Assembly (NCBI GenBank): GCA_019695455.1
Contig: JAEUAC010000162.1
Location: 1-6,396, forward strand
Reading direction: 5' to 3'
Origin: Methylorubrum extorquens
GTDB taxonomy: Bacteria > Pseudomonadota > Alphaproteobacteria > Rhizobiales > Beijerinckiaceae
Length of the DNA: 6,396 bases
A program made the position numbers and the translations under genes. Position 1 is the first letter of the stretch; every line of letters begins with the position of its first letter. The notes below the pieces were generated by a model that did not search any database, had not been told where the DNA came from, and worked only from the letters and a program-made list of their open reading frames with translations. Of this stretch, positions 1 through 6,396 are shown one piece after another.

Positions 1-1067
1 GCGGTTCCAGTTAACTGCATCGCTGCAAGAACGTGTTGGCTGACGCCGGTTGCGCCGACCGGGTGCCCCTTCGACTTCAGGCCGCCCGACGGGTTCACGG
101 GCAGCCGGCCGCCCTTCTCCGTCCAGCCCTCCTTGATGGCGCGCGCGCCCTGCCCTTCGGGCACGAGGCCCATGGCCTCGTATTCGATGAGTTCGGCGAT
201 CGTGAAGCAGTCGTGGGTCTCGACGAAGGACAGGTCGCCGAGCGTGACGCCCGCCTCCCCAAGCGCGCGCTGCCACGCCTCGGTGCAGCCCTCGAACTTA
301 AGGATGTCGCGCTTCGACATGGGCAGGAAGTCCTGCGCGTGTGCCGTCGCCCGGAAGGCCACGGCGCGGCGCATGCCCTCCGCCGTCTCGCCGTCGGCGA
401 TCACGAGGGCGGCCGCGCCGTCCGATACGAGGGAGCAATCCGTCCGCTTCAGGGGACCGGCCACGAAGGGGTTCTTGTCCGATTCCTGGCGGCAGAACTC
501 GAAGCCGAGATCCTTGCGCATCTGGGCGTAGGGATTGCCGACGCCATTCTTGTGGTTCTTCGCCGCGATCATGGCGAGCGCGTCCGACTGGTCGCCGTGA
601 CGCTGGAAATAGGCGCCGGCGATCTTGCCGAACACGCCCGCGAAGCCGGCCGGCGTCTCGCCGTCCTCCACGAGGTAGGAGGCGCGCAGCAGGTTGCGGC
701 CGATCTCGGGCGCGGGCGTCCGCGTCATCTGCTCGACGCCGACCACCAGGACCACCTTGGCGCGCTTCGCCTCGATCGTCTTCACGGCCTGATGGACGGC
801 GGCCGAGCCGGTCGCGCAGGCGTTCTCGACGCGGGTGGCCGGCTTGAAGCGGAGCCCGTCGTCGGCCTGCAGCACCAGGGATGCCGTGAAGTCCTGGGGC
901 GAGAAGCCCGCATTGAAGTGGCCGAGCACGATCTCGTCCACGTCGTGCGCGCCGATGCCCGCGTGCTCCATCGCCTCGCGCGCCACCCGCACGACGAGGC
1001 TTTCGACGGTCTCCGCGTCGTGCTTGCCGAACGGCGTGTGGGCCCACCCGACGATCGCTGGCTGCAT
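1..1067 (-). CDS. SCP2/SCPx-type thiolase (acetyl-CoA acetyltransferase family), 3' end cut off by the window
   Basis: This is a thiolase-superfamily enzyme expected to make or cleave a carbon-carbon bond next to a CoA thioester in the cytoplasm. The window holds 355 codons from the ATG at 1065-1067, and the frame runs off the left edge. Family members are usually about 385-395 residues, so roughly the last 30-40 are missing. The nucleophilic cysteine is Cys84 in VENACATGSAA. His285-Asp-Cys287-Phe is the HDCF motif that marks SCP2-type thiolases, which replaces the NEAF motif of classical thiolases and supplies the second cysteine. NPSGGLKSKGHPVGATG (residues 325-341) carries the conserved GHP histidine, His335. 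The start is supported by a strong Shine-Dalgarno sequence and by N-terminal MQPAIVGWAHTPFG, typical of the family. The permease gene lies 79 bases upstream on the same strand. The substrate cannot be read from sequence: lipid-transfer-like thiolases act on varied acyl-CoAs, including branched and sterol-derived ones. The family call is secure and the exact reaction is not. Confidence 0.93.
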   Translation of the reverse strand, partial: MQPAIVGWAHTPFGKHDAETVESLVVRVAREAMEHAGIGAHDVDEIVLGHFNAGFSPQDFTASLVLQADDGLRFKPATRVENACATGSAAVHQAVKTIEAKRAKVVLVVGVEQMTRTPAPEIGRNLLRASYLVEDGETPAGFAGVFGKIAGAYFQRHGDQSDALAMIAAKNHKNGVGNPYAQMRKDLGFEFCRQESDKNPFVAGPLKRTDCSLVSDGAAALVIADGETAEGMRRAVAFRATAHAQDFLPMSKRDILKFEGCTEAWQRALGEAGVTLGDLSFVETHDCFTIAELIEYEAMGLVPEGQGARAIKEGWTEKGGRLPVNPSGGLKSKGHPVGATGVSQHVLAAMQLTGT

Positions 1068-1073
1068 GGTCAC

Positions 1074-1082
1074 TCTCCTCCC
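1074..1082 (-). promoter_or_regulatory. Strong ribosome binding site of the thiolase gene
   Basis: On the minus strand the bases GGGAGGAGA lie a few bases before the thiolase ATG at 1067. The GGAGG core matches the 16S anti-Shine-Dalgarno almost perfectly, with about 9 bases of spacing. It is the best ribosome binding site in the window and fixes the thiolase start. It also indicates that the gene is initiated independently rather than by read-through from the permease. Confidence 0.8.
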
Positions 1083-1094
1083 GCTATTTAGGTG

Positions 1095-1123
1095 CATATG
1101 CGCCCGAGTGGCGGGGCCGGCAA
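1095..1123 (-). promoter_or_regulatory. Possible promoter for the thiolase gene
   Basis: On the minus strand TTGCCG (1123-1118) and CATATG (1100-1095) are separated by 17 bases. They match the sigma-70 consensus at 4 of 6 and 3 of 6 positions. The second box lies in one of the few AT-rich patches here, within the 8-base palindrome GCATATGC (1094-1101), and TAAATA follows at 1090-1085. The -35-like box overlaps the hairpin at 1114-1135. This is a weak match found by eye in a gap of only 79 bases, so it is a hypothesis. Confidence 0.25.
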
Positions 1124-1135
1124 GATCGCCGGCCC
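1114..1135 (-). terminator. GC hairpin after the permease gene, possible terminator
   Basis: A perfect inverted repeat has 8-base arms (1114-1121 and 1128-1135, GGGCCGGC against GCCGGCCC) and a 6-base loop. It begins 11 bases after the permease stop codon on the minus strand. No T-rich tract follows it on that strand, so it is not a canonical intrinsic terminator. U-less hairpins are common behind genes in GC-rich genomes, where they may pause polymerase or protect the mRNA 3' end. The arms are all G/C, which raises the chance of coincidence, but a perfect 8-base stem placed just after a stop is suggestive. Confidence 0.4.
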
Positions 1136-1146
1136 GTCGCGCCCGG

Positions 1147-2055
1147 TCACCGGGCCCCCGCCAGGAGCGCGACGACGCCGATGCCGACCAGCGCCATGCC
1201 GGCGAGCTCGCGCCGCGACGGGGCGTGGTCGAAGAGCCGCCGGGACACGGCCTGCGCGATCAGGATCTCGACCAGCGCCAGCGTCCGCACGTTCGCGGCG
1301 GCCGTGAGGGCGAAGCCGATGAACCAGAACTGCGACGCGAGCGCGCCGACGAACCCGGCCGAGACGGAGGCGCGCCAATGGACGAAGCTCGCCTTCAGGG
1401 CCGCGCGGTCGAAGAGCAGCAATCCCGCGCAGAGCAGGATCGTCTGGAGGCCGAGGCCCCAGGCGAGCGTCGTCGTCGCCCGGATGAGGAAGGATCCCGA
1501 ATCGAGGTGGAGGATGCCGCCGCGGTAGCCGACCGCCGAGAGCGCGAAGAGCGCGCCGGACCCGATGCCGAGAAGCACGGGCGCGAGCCCGCCGGACCGG
1601 GCCTCCCCCACGATCTTCGGCGCCCAGGACAGGGCCACGACGCCCGCCGTGGCGAGGAGGACGCCCAGGACGCCGAGGCCGGACAGCCGGTCGCCCAGCA
1701 CCACGAAGCCGAACAGGGCGATCTGCACGGCCTCCGTCTTGATGAGGGCCGTCACGACGGCGAAGGAGCGCACCCGCATGGCTGCGAGCATGAGGCCCGT
1801 GGCGGCGATCTGCGACAGGGCCCCGAGCAGGATGAAGGGTGCGAACCCGTCCTGCGGGCGCGGCAGCGCCTCGCCGGTCAGGAGGAGGACCGCGAGGAGG
1901 AAGATCAGCGCGAACGGGAGGCCGAACAGGAAGCGGACCTGGGTCGCGCCGACCGTGCCGATCGTGTCGGTGAGCCGACGCTGCATCGCGTTGCGGGCGA
2001 CCTGCGCCCCCGACGCGATCAGGGTCGCCGGCACCCAGATCAGGGTCGGGTCCAT
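1147..2055 (-). CDS. EamA/DMT-family integral membrane permease
   Basis: This 302-residue inner-membrane protein belongs to the drug/metabolite transporter superfamily and is probably an exporter or exchanger of a small metabolite that the sequence does not identify. About ten hydrophobic segments can be picked out (near residues 4-21, 38-60, 70-92, 98-120, 126-143, 157-175, 190-213, 232-254, 257-270 and 284-299). They form the two tandem EamA halves (about 3-145 and 157-299). Charged residues within the membrane region, Lys106/Glu108 in ALIKTEAVQ and Glu263 in LALVEILIAQ, sit where family members keep conserved polar positions. An in-frame ATG at 2112 would add 19 residues, but that stretch is hydrophilic, has several codons ending in A or T unlike the rest of the gene, and precedes the first helix. 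I therefore prefer the ATG at 2055, although it has no clear Shine-Dalgarno sequence while the upstream one has weak GGAAG and GAGG options. The gene is divergent from the carboxypeptidase and upstream of the thiolase. Confidence 0.88.
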   Translation of the reverse strand: MDPTLIWVPATLIASGAQVARNAMQRRLTDTIGTVGATQVRFLFGLPFALIFLLAVLLLTGEALPRPQDGFAPFILLGALSQIAATGLMLAAMRVRSFAVVTALIKTEAVQIALFGFVVLGDRLSGLGVLGVLLATAGVVALSWAPKIVGEARSGGLAPVLLGIGSGALFALSAVGYRGGILHLDSGSFLIRATTTLAWGLGLQTILLCAGLLLFDRAALKASFVHWRASVSAGFVGALASQFWFIGFALTAAANVRTLALVEILIAQAVSRRLFDHAPSRRELAGMALVGIGVVALLAGAR

Positions 2056-2090
2056 GGGGGACGGTCCGGAAGGGTGCCTTGCTGTCGCCA

Positions 2091-2119
2091 CGTATGGGCC
2101 GATAAGCTTCATGCCTCAA
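2091..2119 (-). promoter_or_regulatory. Possible promoter for the permease gene
   Basis: On the minus strand TTGAGG (2119-2114) and CATACG (2096-2091) are 17 bases apart, a partial sigma-70-like arrangement. Transcription would begin near 2084, inside the stretch between the two candidate start codons of the permease. If real, it would rule out the upstream ATG (2112) and support the start at 2055. The -10 match is poor, so this is a low-confidence call. Confidence 0.22.
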
Positions 2120-2198
2120 GCACTTCCGTGGGCCGGCCCGATCCCCGTCCGGTCAGATTCGGTCAAGCCCTTTCCGCTAGCCCTATTCGATGGATTCG

Positions 2199-2204
2199 AC
2201 GGAG
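2199..2204 (+). promoter_or_regulatory. Ribosome binding site that decides the carboxypeptidase start
   Basis: ACGGAG, with core GGAG at 2201-2204, lies 9 bases before the ATG at 2214. The alternative in-frame ATG at 2190 is preceded by the pyrimidine-rich CCCTATTCG and has no Shine-Dalgarno sequence. The downstream start also gives a textbook signal peptide, so this site selects 2214. Confidence 0.65.
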
Positions 2205-2213
2205 ATCATCCGC

Positions 2214-3740
2214 ATGGCGCGACGTGGCGCTCTCAGCGTCGTGGTGGCGGGAGCATGGCTCGCCTTCGCGGTGCCCGCCCAGGCGGCCTCGACGCCGGCG
2301 CTCGTGGTCGACGCCGCGAGCGGCAAGGTCCTCTTGGCCGACCGGGCGACGGAGCCCTGGTTCCCCGCCTCCGTCACCAAGCTCATGACGACCTACGTGG
2401 CGCTGGACCTCGTGCGGCAGGGCCGGTTCTCCATGAACTCGCTGCTGACGCTGTCGCCGGAGGCCGCGGCCGAGCCGCCCTCCAAGATGGGCTTCAAGCC
2501 CGGCACGCAGCTCACGCTCGACAACGCGTTGAAGATCATCATGGTGAAGTCGGCGAACGACATCACGCACATGATCGCCGAGAACCTGGGCGGCTCGGTC
2601 GACGGTTATGCCGGCCTGATGAACGCCGCCTCGCGCCGCCTCGGCATGCACGAGAGCCGCTGGGTGAACCCGCACGGCCTGCCCGACGAGCGCCAGCAGA
2701 CCTCCGCCCGCGACATGGCCATCCTGGCCCGGGCGCTGCTGCGCGAGTTCCCGGACCAGGAGGACCTGTTCCACATCGGGGCGCTGAAGCTCGGCACCAA
2801 GATCATCCGCAACCACAACGGCCTGCTCGGGCGCTATCCCGGCGCGGACGGCATGAAGACCGGCTTCATCTGCATGGGCGGGTTCAACGTCGTGGCGACC
2901 GCGACGCAGAACGGCCGGCGGCTGATCGCGGTCGTCTTCGGCTACCCGTCGGCCAAGGAGCGGGACCTGCGGGCGGCCGACCTGTTCGACCAGGGCTTCT
3001 CCTCCTTCGGATGGGGCGGCCAGCAGGTCGAGGCGCTGCCGCCGTCGAGCCAGCTCGAACCGGTGAACATGCGGTCCGTCGTCTGCGGGCCGAATCGGAG
3101 GACGCCGCAGGAGGACGACGAGACGGCCCGGGTCGCCTCGGCACCGTCCGGCGGCAATTCCGACAACCCCTTCGGGCAGCTCTTCGCGGCGGCCACGATG
3201 TCCGGCACCGGCGCCGGCATCCCCAACATGGGCCGGCGCACGACGCTCGGTCCCCGCGCGACCTTCGAGCCGATCCCGATCTGGCTCGGGGCCTCGCCCG
3301 GCGCCGTGCCTGACGACGGCGACAAGGTCGCGGCGGCGCCTTCCACCATCCCCGCGAAGCGCGTGCGGACGCGGCTCGTCGGCAAGCCGGTGCCGGGCGC
3401 GGCCGGCACGGGCACGCTCGCCTCGACGGCCGCGACCGACGCGCCCCGCATCGACACCGTGAAGACGACGGCCCGCCCCGGCGGACGGGCCGCCCTGTCG
3501 GCCAACCTCGACGCGGAGCCGGCCGCCGAGACGAAGCCCAAGCTCGGCTCCGTGGCCCGGGGCGCGGCCGGGCGGGCGAAGCACGGCGCCATCCAGCTGA
3601 AGCCCACCATCCCGATCGTCGCCGAGGACGAGGCGCCGGCGAAGCCCCCGGCCCGCGCGCCCGCCTTCTTCGCCTTCCCGTCCGTCTCGGCCGCGAAGAC
3701 GGCGGCCGCCCGGCCGAAGCCCGCCAAGGTCGAGGAATGA
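2214..3740 (+). CDS. D-alanyl-D-alanine carboxypeptidase (penicillin-binding protein, peptidase S11) with a long disordered tail
   Basis: This secreted serine DD-carboxypeptidase, like DacA/DacC/DacF, removes the terminal D-Ala from peptidoglycan pentapeptides in the periplasm and so limits cross-linking. From the ATG at 2214 it has 508 residues. MARRG, a hydrophobic core and PAQA|AS form a signal peptide cleaved near residue 24. All three penicillin-binding motifs are present in order: SVTK (nucleophile Ser53, Lys56), SAN (Ser113, Asn115) and KTG (Lys215). The catalytic domain ends near residue 265. The remaining 240 or so residues are rich in Ala, Pro, Lys, Arg, Thr and Gly, apart from a short segment around FEPIPIWLG (about 351-359). 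I see neither a clear PBP5-type C-terminal domain nor the amphipathic membrane-anchor helix of E. coli PBP5. Its stop overlaps the next start by four bases (ATGA), so the two genes are probably co-transcribed and translationally coupled. The family is certain; the paralogue name is not. Confidence 0.95.
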   Translation: MARRGALSVVVAGAWLAFAVPAQAASTPALVVDAASGKVLLADRATEPWFPASVTKLMTTYVALDLVRQGRFSMNSLLTLSPEAAAEPPSKMGFKPGTQLTLDNALKIIMVKSANDITHMIAENLGGSVDGYAGLMNAASRRLGMHESRWVNPHGLPDERQQTSARDMAILARALLREFPDQEDLFHIGALKLGTKIIRNHNGLLGRYPGADGMKTGFICMGGFNVVATATQNGRRLIAVVFGYPSAKERDLRAADLFDQGFSSFGWGGQQVEALPPSSQLEPVNMRSVVCGPNRRTPQEDDETARVASAPSGGNSDNPFGQLFAAATMSGTGAGIPNMGRRTTLGPRATFEPIPIWLGASPGAVPDDGDKVAAAPSTIPAKRVRTRLVGKPVPGAAGTGTLASTAATDAPRIDTVKTTARPGGRAALSANLDAEPAAETKPKLGSVARGAAGRAKHGAIQLKPTIPIVAEDEAPAKPPARAPAFFAFPSVSAAKTAAARPKPAKVEE

Positions 3741-4888
3741 GCAGCGCGGCCGGCCGCCCGGAGCCCATCCCGCTCACCATCCTCACGGGCTTCCTCGGGG
3801 CCGGCAAGACGACGCTCCTGAACGGCTGGCTCAAGGACCCGGCGCTCGCGGACACCGTCGTGCTCGTGAACGAGTTCGGCGAGGTCGGGATCGACCACCT
3901 CCTGGTCGAGGCGGTCGACGACAACCTCGTGCTGCTCTCGGCCGGCTGCCTCTGCTGCAGCGTGCGGGGCGACCTCGTCGCCGCGCTCGAAGACCTGCTG
4001 CGCCGGCGCGACAACGGCCGGATCACGCCGTTCCGCCGGGCCGTGATCGAGACGACGGGGCTCGCGGACCCCGCCCCCGTGATCGCGTCCGTGCTCTACC
4101 ACCCCTATCTCTCGCAGCGTTACGCCGTGGCGGGGATCGTCACCGTGGTCGACGCCGTGACCGGGCGCGCCTCTCTCGACGGCCATGTCGAGGCGCGCCG
4201 GCAGGCGGCGGTCGCGGACCGCATCCTGCTCACGAAGACCGATCTCGCGACGCCGGACGAGCGCGACGCGACGGAAGCCCGGCTGCGCCGCCTGAATCCG
4301 TCCGCGACGCTGACCGTCGCGGTCGACGGCGATGCGCCGGCCTCGCTCCTCGTGGAGGGCGGGCTCTTCGACGCCGACGGCAAGATCCCCGACGTCCGCG
4401 CCTGGCTCAAGGCGGAGGAGCATGGCGGGGACGGCCACGGGCATGCCCACGACCACGGGCACGGGCACGGGCACGGGCACGGGCATGCCCACGCGCACGA
4501 CGTGAACCGCCACGACGAGCGCATCCGGTCCTTCGTGCTCACGGCGGACAGGCCGATCCCGCGCGGCGGGCTCGACATGATGCTCGAGATCCTGCGGGCC
4601 ACGTTCGGGCCGAAGATCCTGCGGCTGAAGGGGCTCGTCGACGTCGCGGAGAGCCCCGGCCGGCCGGTCGTCATCCACGGCGTGCAGCACGTGCTGCACG
4701 TCCCCGCGCTGCTGCCGGCCTGGCCGGACGCGGATCACCGGACGCGCGTGGTCTTCATCGTCGAGGACGTGCCGCGCGAGGCGATCGAGCGGCTCTGGAA
4801 CGCGTTCACGGGCCAGATGGGCGTGGACGGGCCCGATGCCCGCGCGCTCTCCGACAACCCGCTCGCCCCGGCGACCCTGCGGCTGTGA
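3737..4888 (+). CDS. CobW/COG0523-family GTPase with histidine-rich metal-binding loop, putative metallochaperone
   Basis: This 383-residue cytoplasmic G3E-family GTPase belongs to the COG0523 group (YjiA, YeiR, ZNG1, CobW), which uses GTP hydrolysis to deliver metal, often zinc, to client proteins. The N-terminal GTPase domain has Walker A GFLGAGKTT (18-26), the NEFGEVGID segment (45-53), the metal-binding signature CLCC (Cys71, Cys73, Cys74), ETTGLADP (105-112) and TKTD (166-169) in place of the usual NKxD base-recognition motif. Residues 229-259 contain 13 histidines, mostly in H-G/H-A/H-D pairs, and a CobW C-terminal domain follows (about 264-360). The start shares ATGA with the carboxypeptidase stop, with AAGG at 3726-3729 as a likely ribosome binding site. 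Family members may serve zinc, cobalt, nickel or nitrile hydratase iron. With no cobalamin gene here and a His-rich loop, zinc handling is the likelier inference, but CobW proper cannot be excluded from this window alone. Confidence 0.93.
   Translation: MSSAAGRPEPIPLTILTGFLGAGKTTLLNGWLKDPALADTVVLVNEFGEVGIDHLLVEAVDDNLVLLSAGCLCCSVRGDLVAALEDLLRRRDNGRITPFRRAVIETTGLADPAPVIASVLYHPYLSQRYAVAGIVTVVDAVTGRASLDGHVEARRQAAVADRILLTKTDLATPDERDATEARLRRLNPSATLTVAVDGDAPASLLVEGGLFDADGKIPDVRAWLKAEEHGGDGHGHAHDHGHGHGHGHGHAHAHDVNRHDERIRSFVLTADRPIPRGGLDMMLEILRATFGPKILRLKGLVDVAESPGRPVVIHGVQHVLHVPALLPAWPDADHRTRVVFIVEDVPREAIERLWNAFTGQMGVDGPDARALSDNPLAPATLRL
4436..4501 (+). repeat. Hexanucleotide tandem repeat encoding the His-rich loop
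   Basis: Eleven consecutive six-base units of form CAYNNN fill 66 bases: CACGGG, CATGCC, CACGAC, five perfect CACGGG copies (4454-4483), CATGCC, CACGCG and CACGAC. In frame they encode HG-HA-HD-(HG)x5-HA-HA-HD within the GTPase gene. The 16-base word CACGGGCATGCCCACG occurs at both 4436-4451 and 4478-4493. The repeat is coding and stays in frame under gain or loss of any unit. Confidence 0.9.
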
Positions 4889-4889
4889 C

Positions 4890-4911
4890 GCCGCGGGCCG
4901 CCGGTCGCGGC
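4890..4911. terminator. Short hairpin between convergent genes, possible bidirectional terminator
   Basis: GCCGCG (4890-4895) pairs with CGCGGC (4906-4911) around a 10-base loop and nearly fills the 24-base gap between the GTPase and lipoamide dehydrogenase stop codons. Its position between two converging genes is where a shared terminator would sit. However, the stem has only 6 base pairs and no T tract follows on either strand, so chance in GC-rich DNA is a real alternative. Confidence 0.3.
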
Positions 4912-4912
4912 C

Positions 4913-6316
<1,404 letters not shown>

Positions 6317-6396
6317 GATATCTCTGGTTCGTGAGGAGCCGGTCGGCGGACGTGGCTCAGGCGGGGTGACTCGGCCGCGACGACCGGGCAGCGGCG

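Noticed and set aside
33..1091. A 352-codon open frame on the plus strand opposite the thiolase
   Set aside because: The translation is rich in Arg, Ala, Gly, His and Leu with no recognisable domain, and it is antisense to a clear thiolase with intact motifs. Long antisense frames are expected in GC-rich coding DNA.
2130..2139. Ten-base palindrome GGGCCGGCCC in the divergent intergenic region, a possible operator
   Set aside because: It consists only of G and C, has no second copy nearby and is likely by chance at this GC content; the position alone is not enough.
2190..2213. Upstream ATG at 2190 as the carboxypeptidase start
   Set aside because: It has no ribosome binding site and puts eight residues with two acidic positions before the signal peptide. 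The ATG at 2214 has GGAG at proper spacing and a standard signal peptide.
835..2388. A 517-codon plus-strand frame and other long frames opposite or beside the permease
   Set aside because: It straddles the thiolase start, the whole permease and the carboxypeptidase start, reads as charged low-complexity sequence, and conflicts with three well-supported genes.
4436..4501. Tandem hexamers as a CRISPR array or non-coding satellite
   Set aside because: The units are six bases long without spacers and lie in frame within the GTPase, encoding the metal-binding His loop typical of the family.
2942..4738. A 598-codon minus-strand frame over the carboxypeptidase and GTPase, with a Val-Pro repeat opposite the His repeat
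   Set aside because: The Val-Pro-rich stretch is only the complement of the CACGGG repeat, and the rest lacks any domain. The plus-strand genes have full motif sets and a coherent overlap.
6317..6396. Possible 3' end of an upstream 2-oxoacid dehydrogenase E2 gene
   Set aside because: On the minus strand one frame closes with TGA after about a dozen codons, but those residues resemble no E2 C-terminus, so no gene can be supported.

Overview
The window is chromosomal DNA from a very GC-rich bacterium with nearly all codons ending in G or C. The protein families (an SCP2-type thiolase, an EamA permease, an S11 D-Ala-D-Ala carboxypeptidase with a long disordered tail, a His-rich COG0523 GTPase and a 467-residue lipoamide dehydrogenase) suggest an alphaproteobacterium, most likely of the Hyphomicrobiales and perhaps Methylobacterium-like. 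That placement is inferred from how the proteins look; no marker gene settles the genus.

Layout: five protein genes fill almost the whole window. Positions 1-1067 (minus) hold a thiolase that runs off the left edge and lacks its C-terminus. Positions 1147-2055 (minus) hold an EamA/DMT-family permease that is transcribed toward the thiolase. A gap of about 160 bases (2056-2213) separates it from a divergent plus-strand pair: a secreted D-alanyl-D-alanine carboxypeptidase (2214-3740) whose stop overlaps the start of a CobW/COG0523 metal-binding GTPase (3737-4888) in an ATGA arrangement. A 24-base convergent gap then leads to lipoamide dehydrogenase (4913-6316, minus). Positions 6317-6396 are its upstream region and hold no gene I can support.

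How the genes relate: only the carboxypeptidase and the GTPase are physically coupled, which suggests co-translation of a cell-wall trimming enzyme with a putative metal (probably zinc) chaperone. Lipoamide dehydrogenase is the E3 subunit of 2-oxoacid dehydrogenase complexes, and its E2 partner genes, if linked, would lie beyond the right edge. The thiolase and permease share a strand, but a GC hairpin and a strong separate ribosome binding site between them argue against tight coupling.

No mobile element, CRISPR array, RNA gene or phage gene is visible. I see no undescribed system here. The most distinctive feature is the 11-unit hexanucleotide repeat that encodes the histidine-rich loop of the GTPase. 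Long open frames opposite the real genes are by-products of high GC content.
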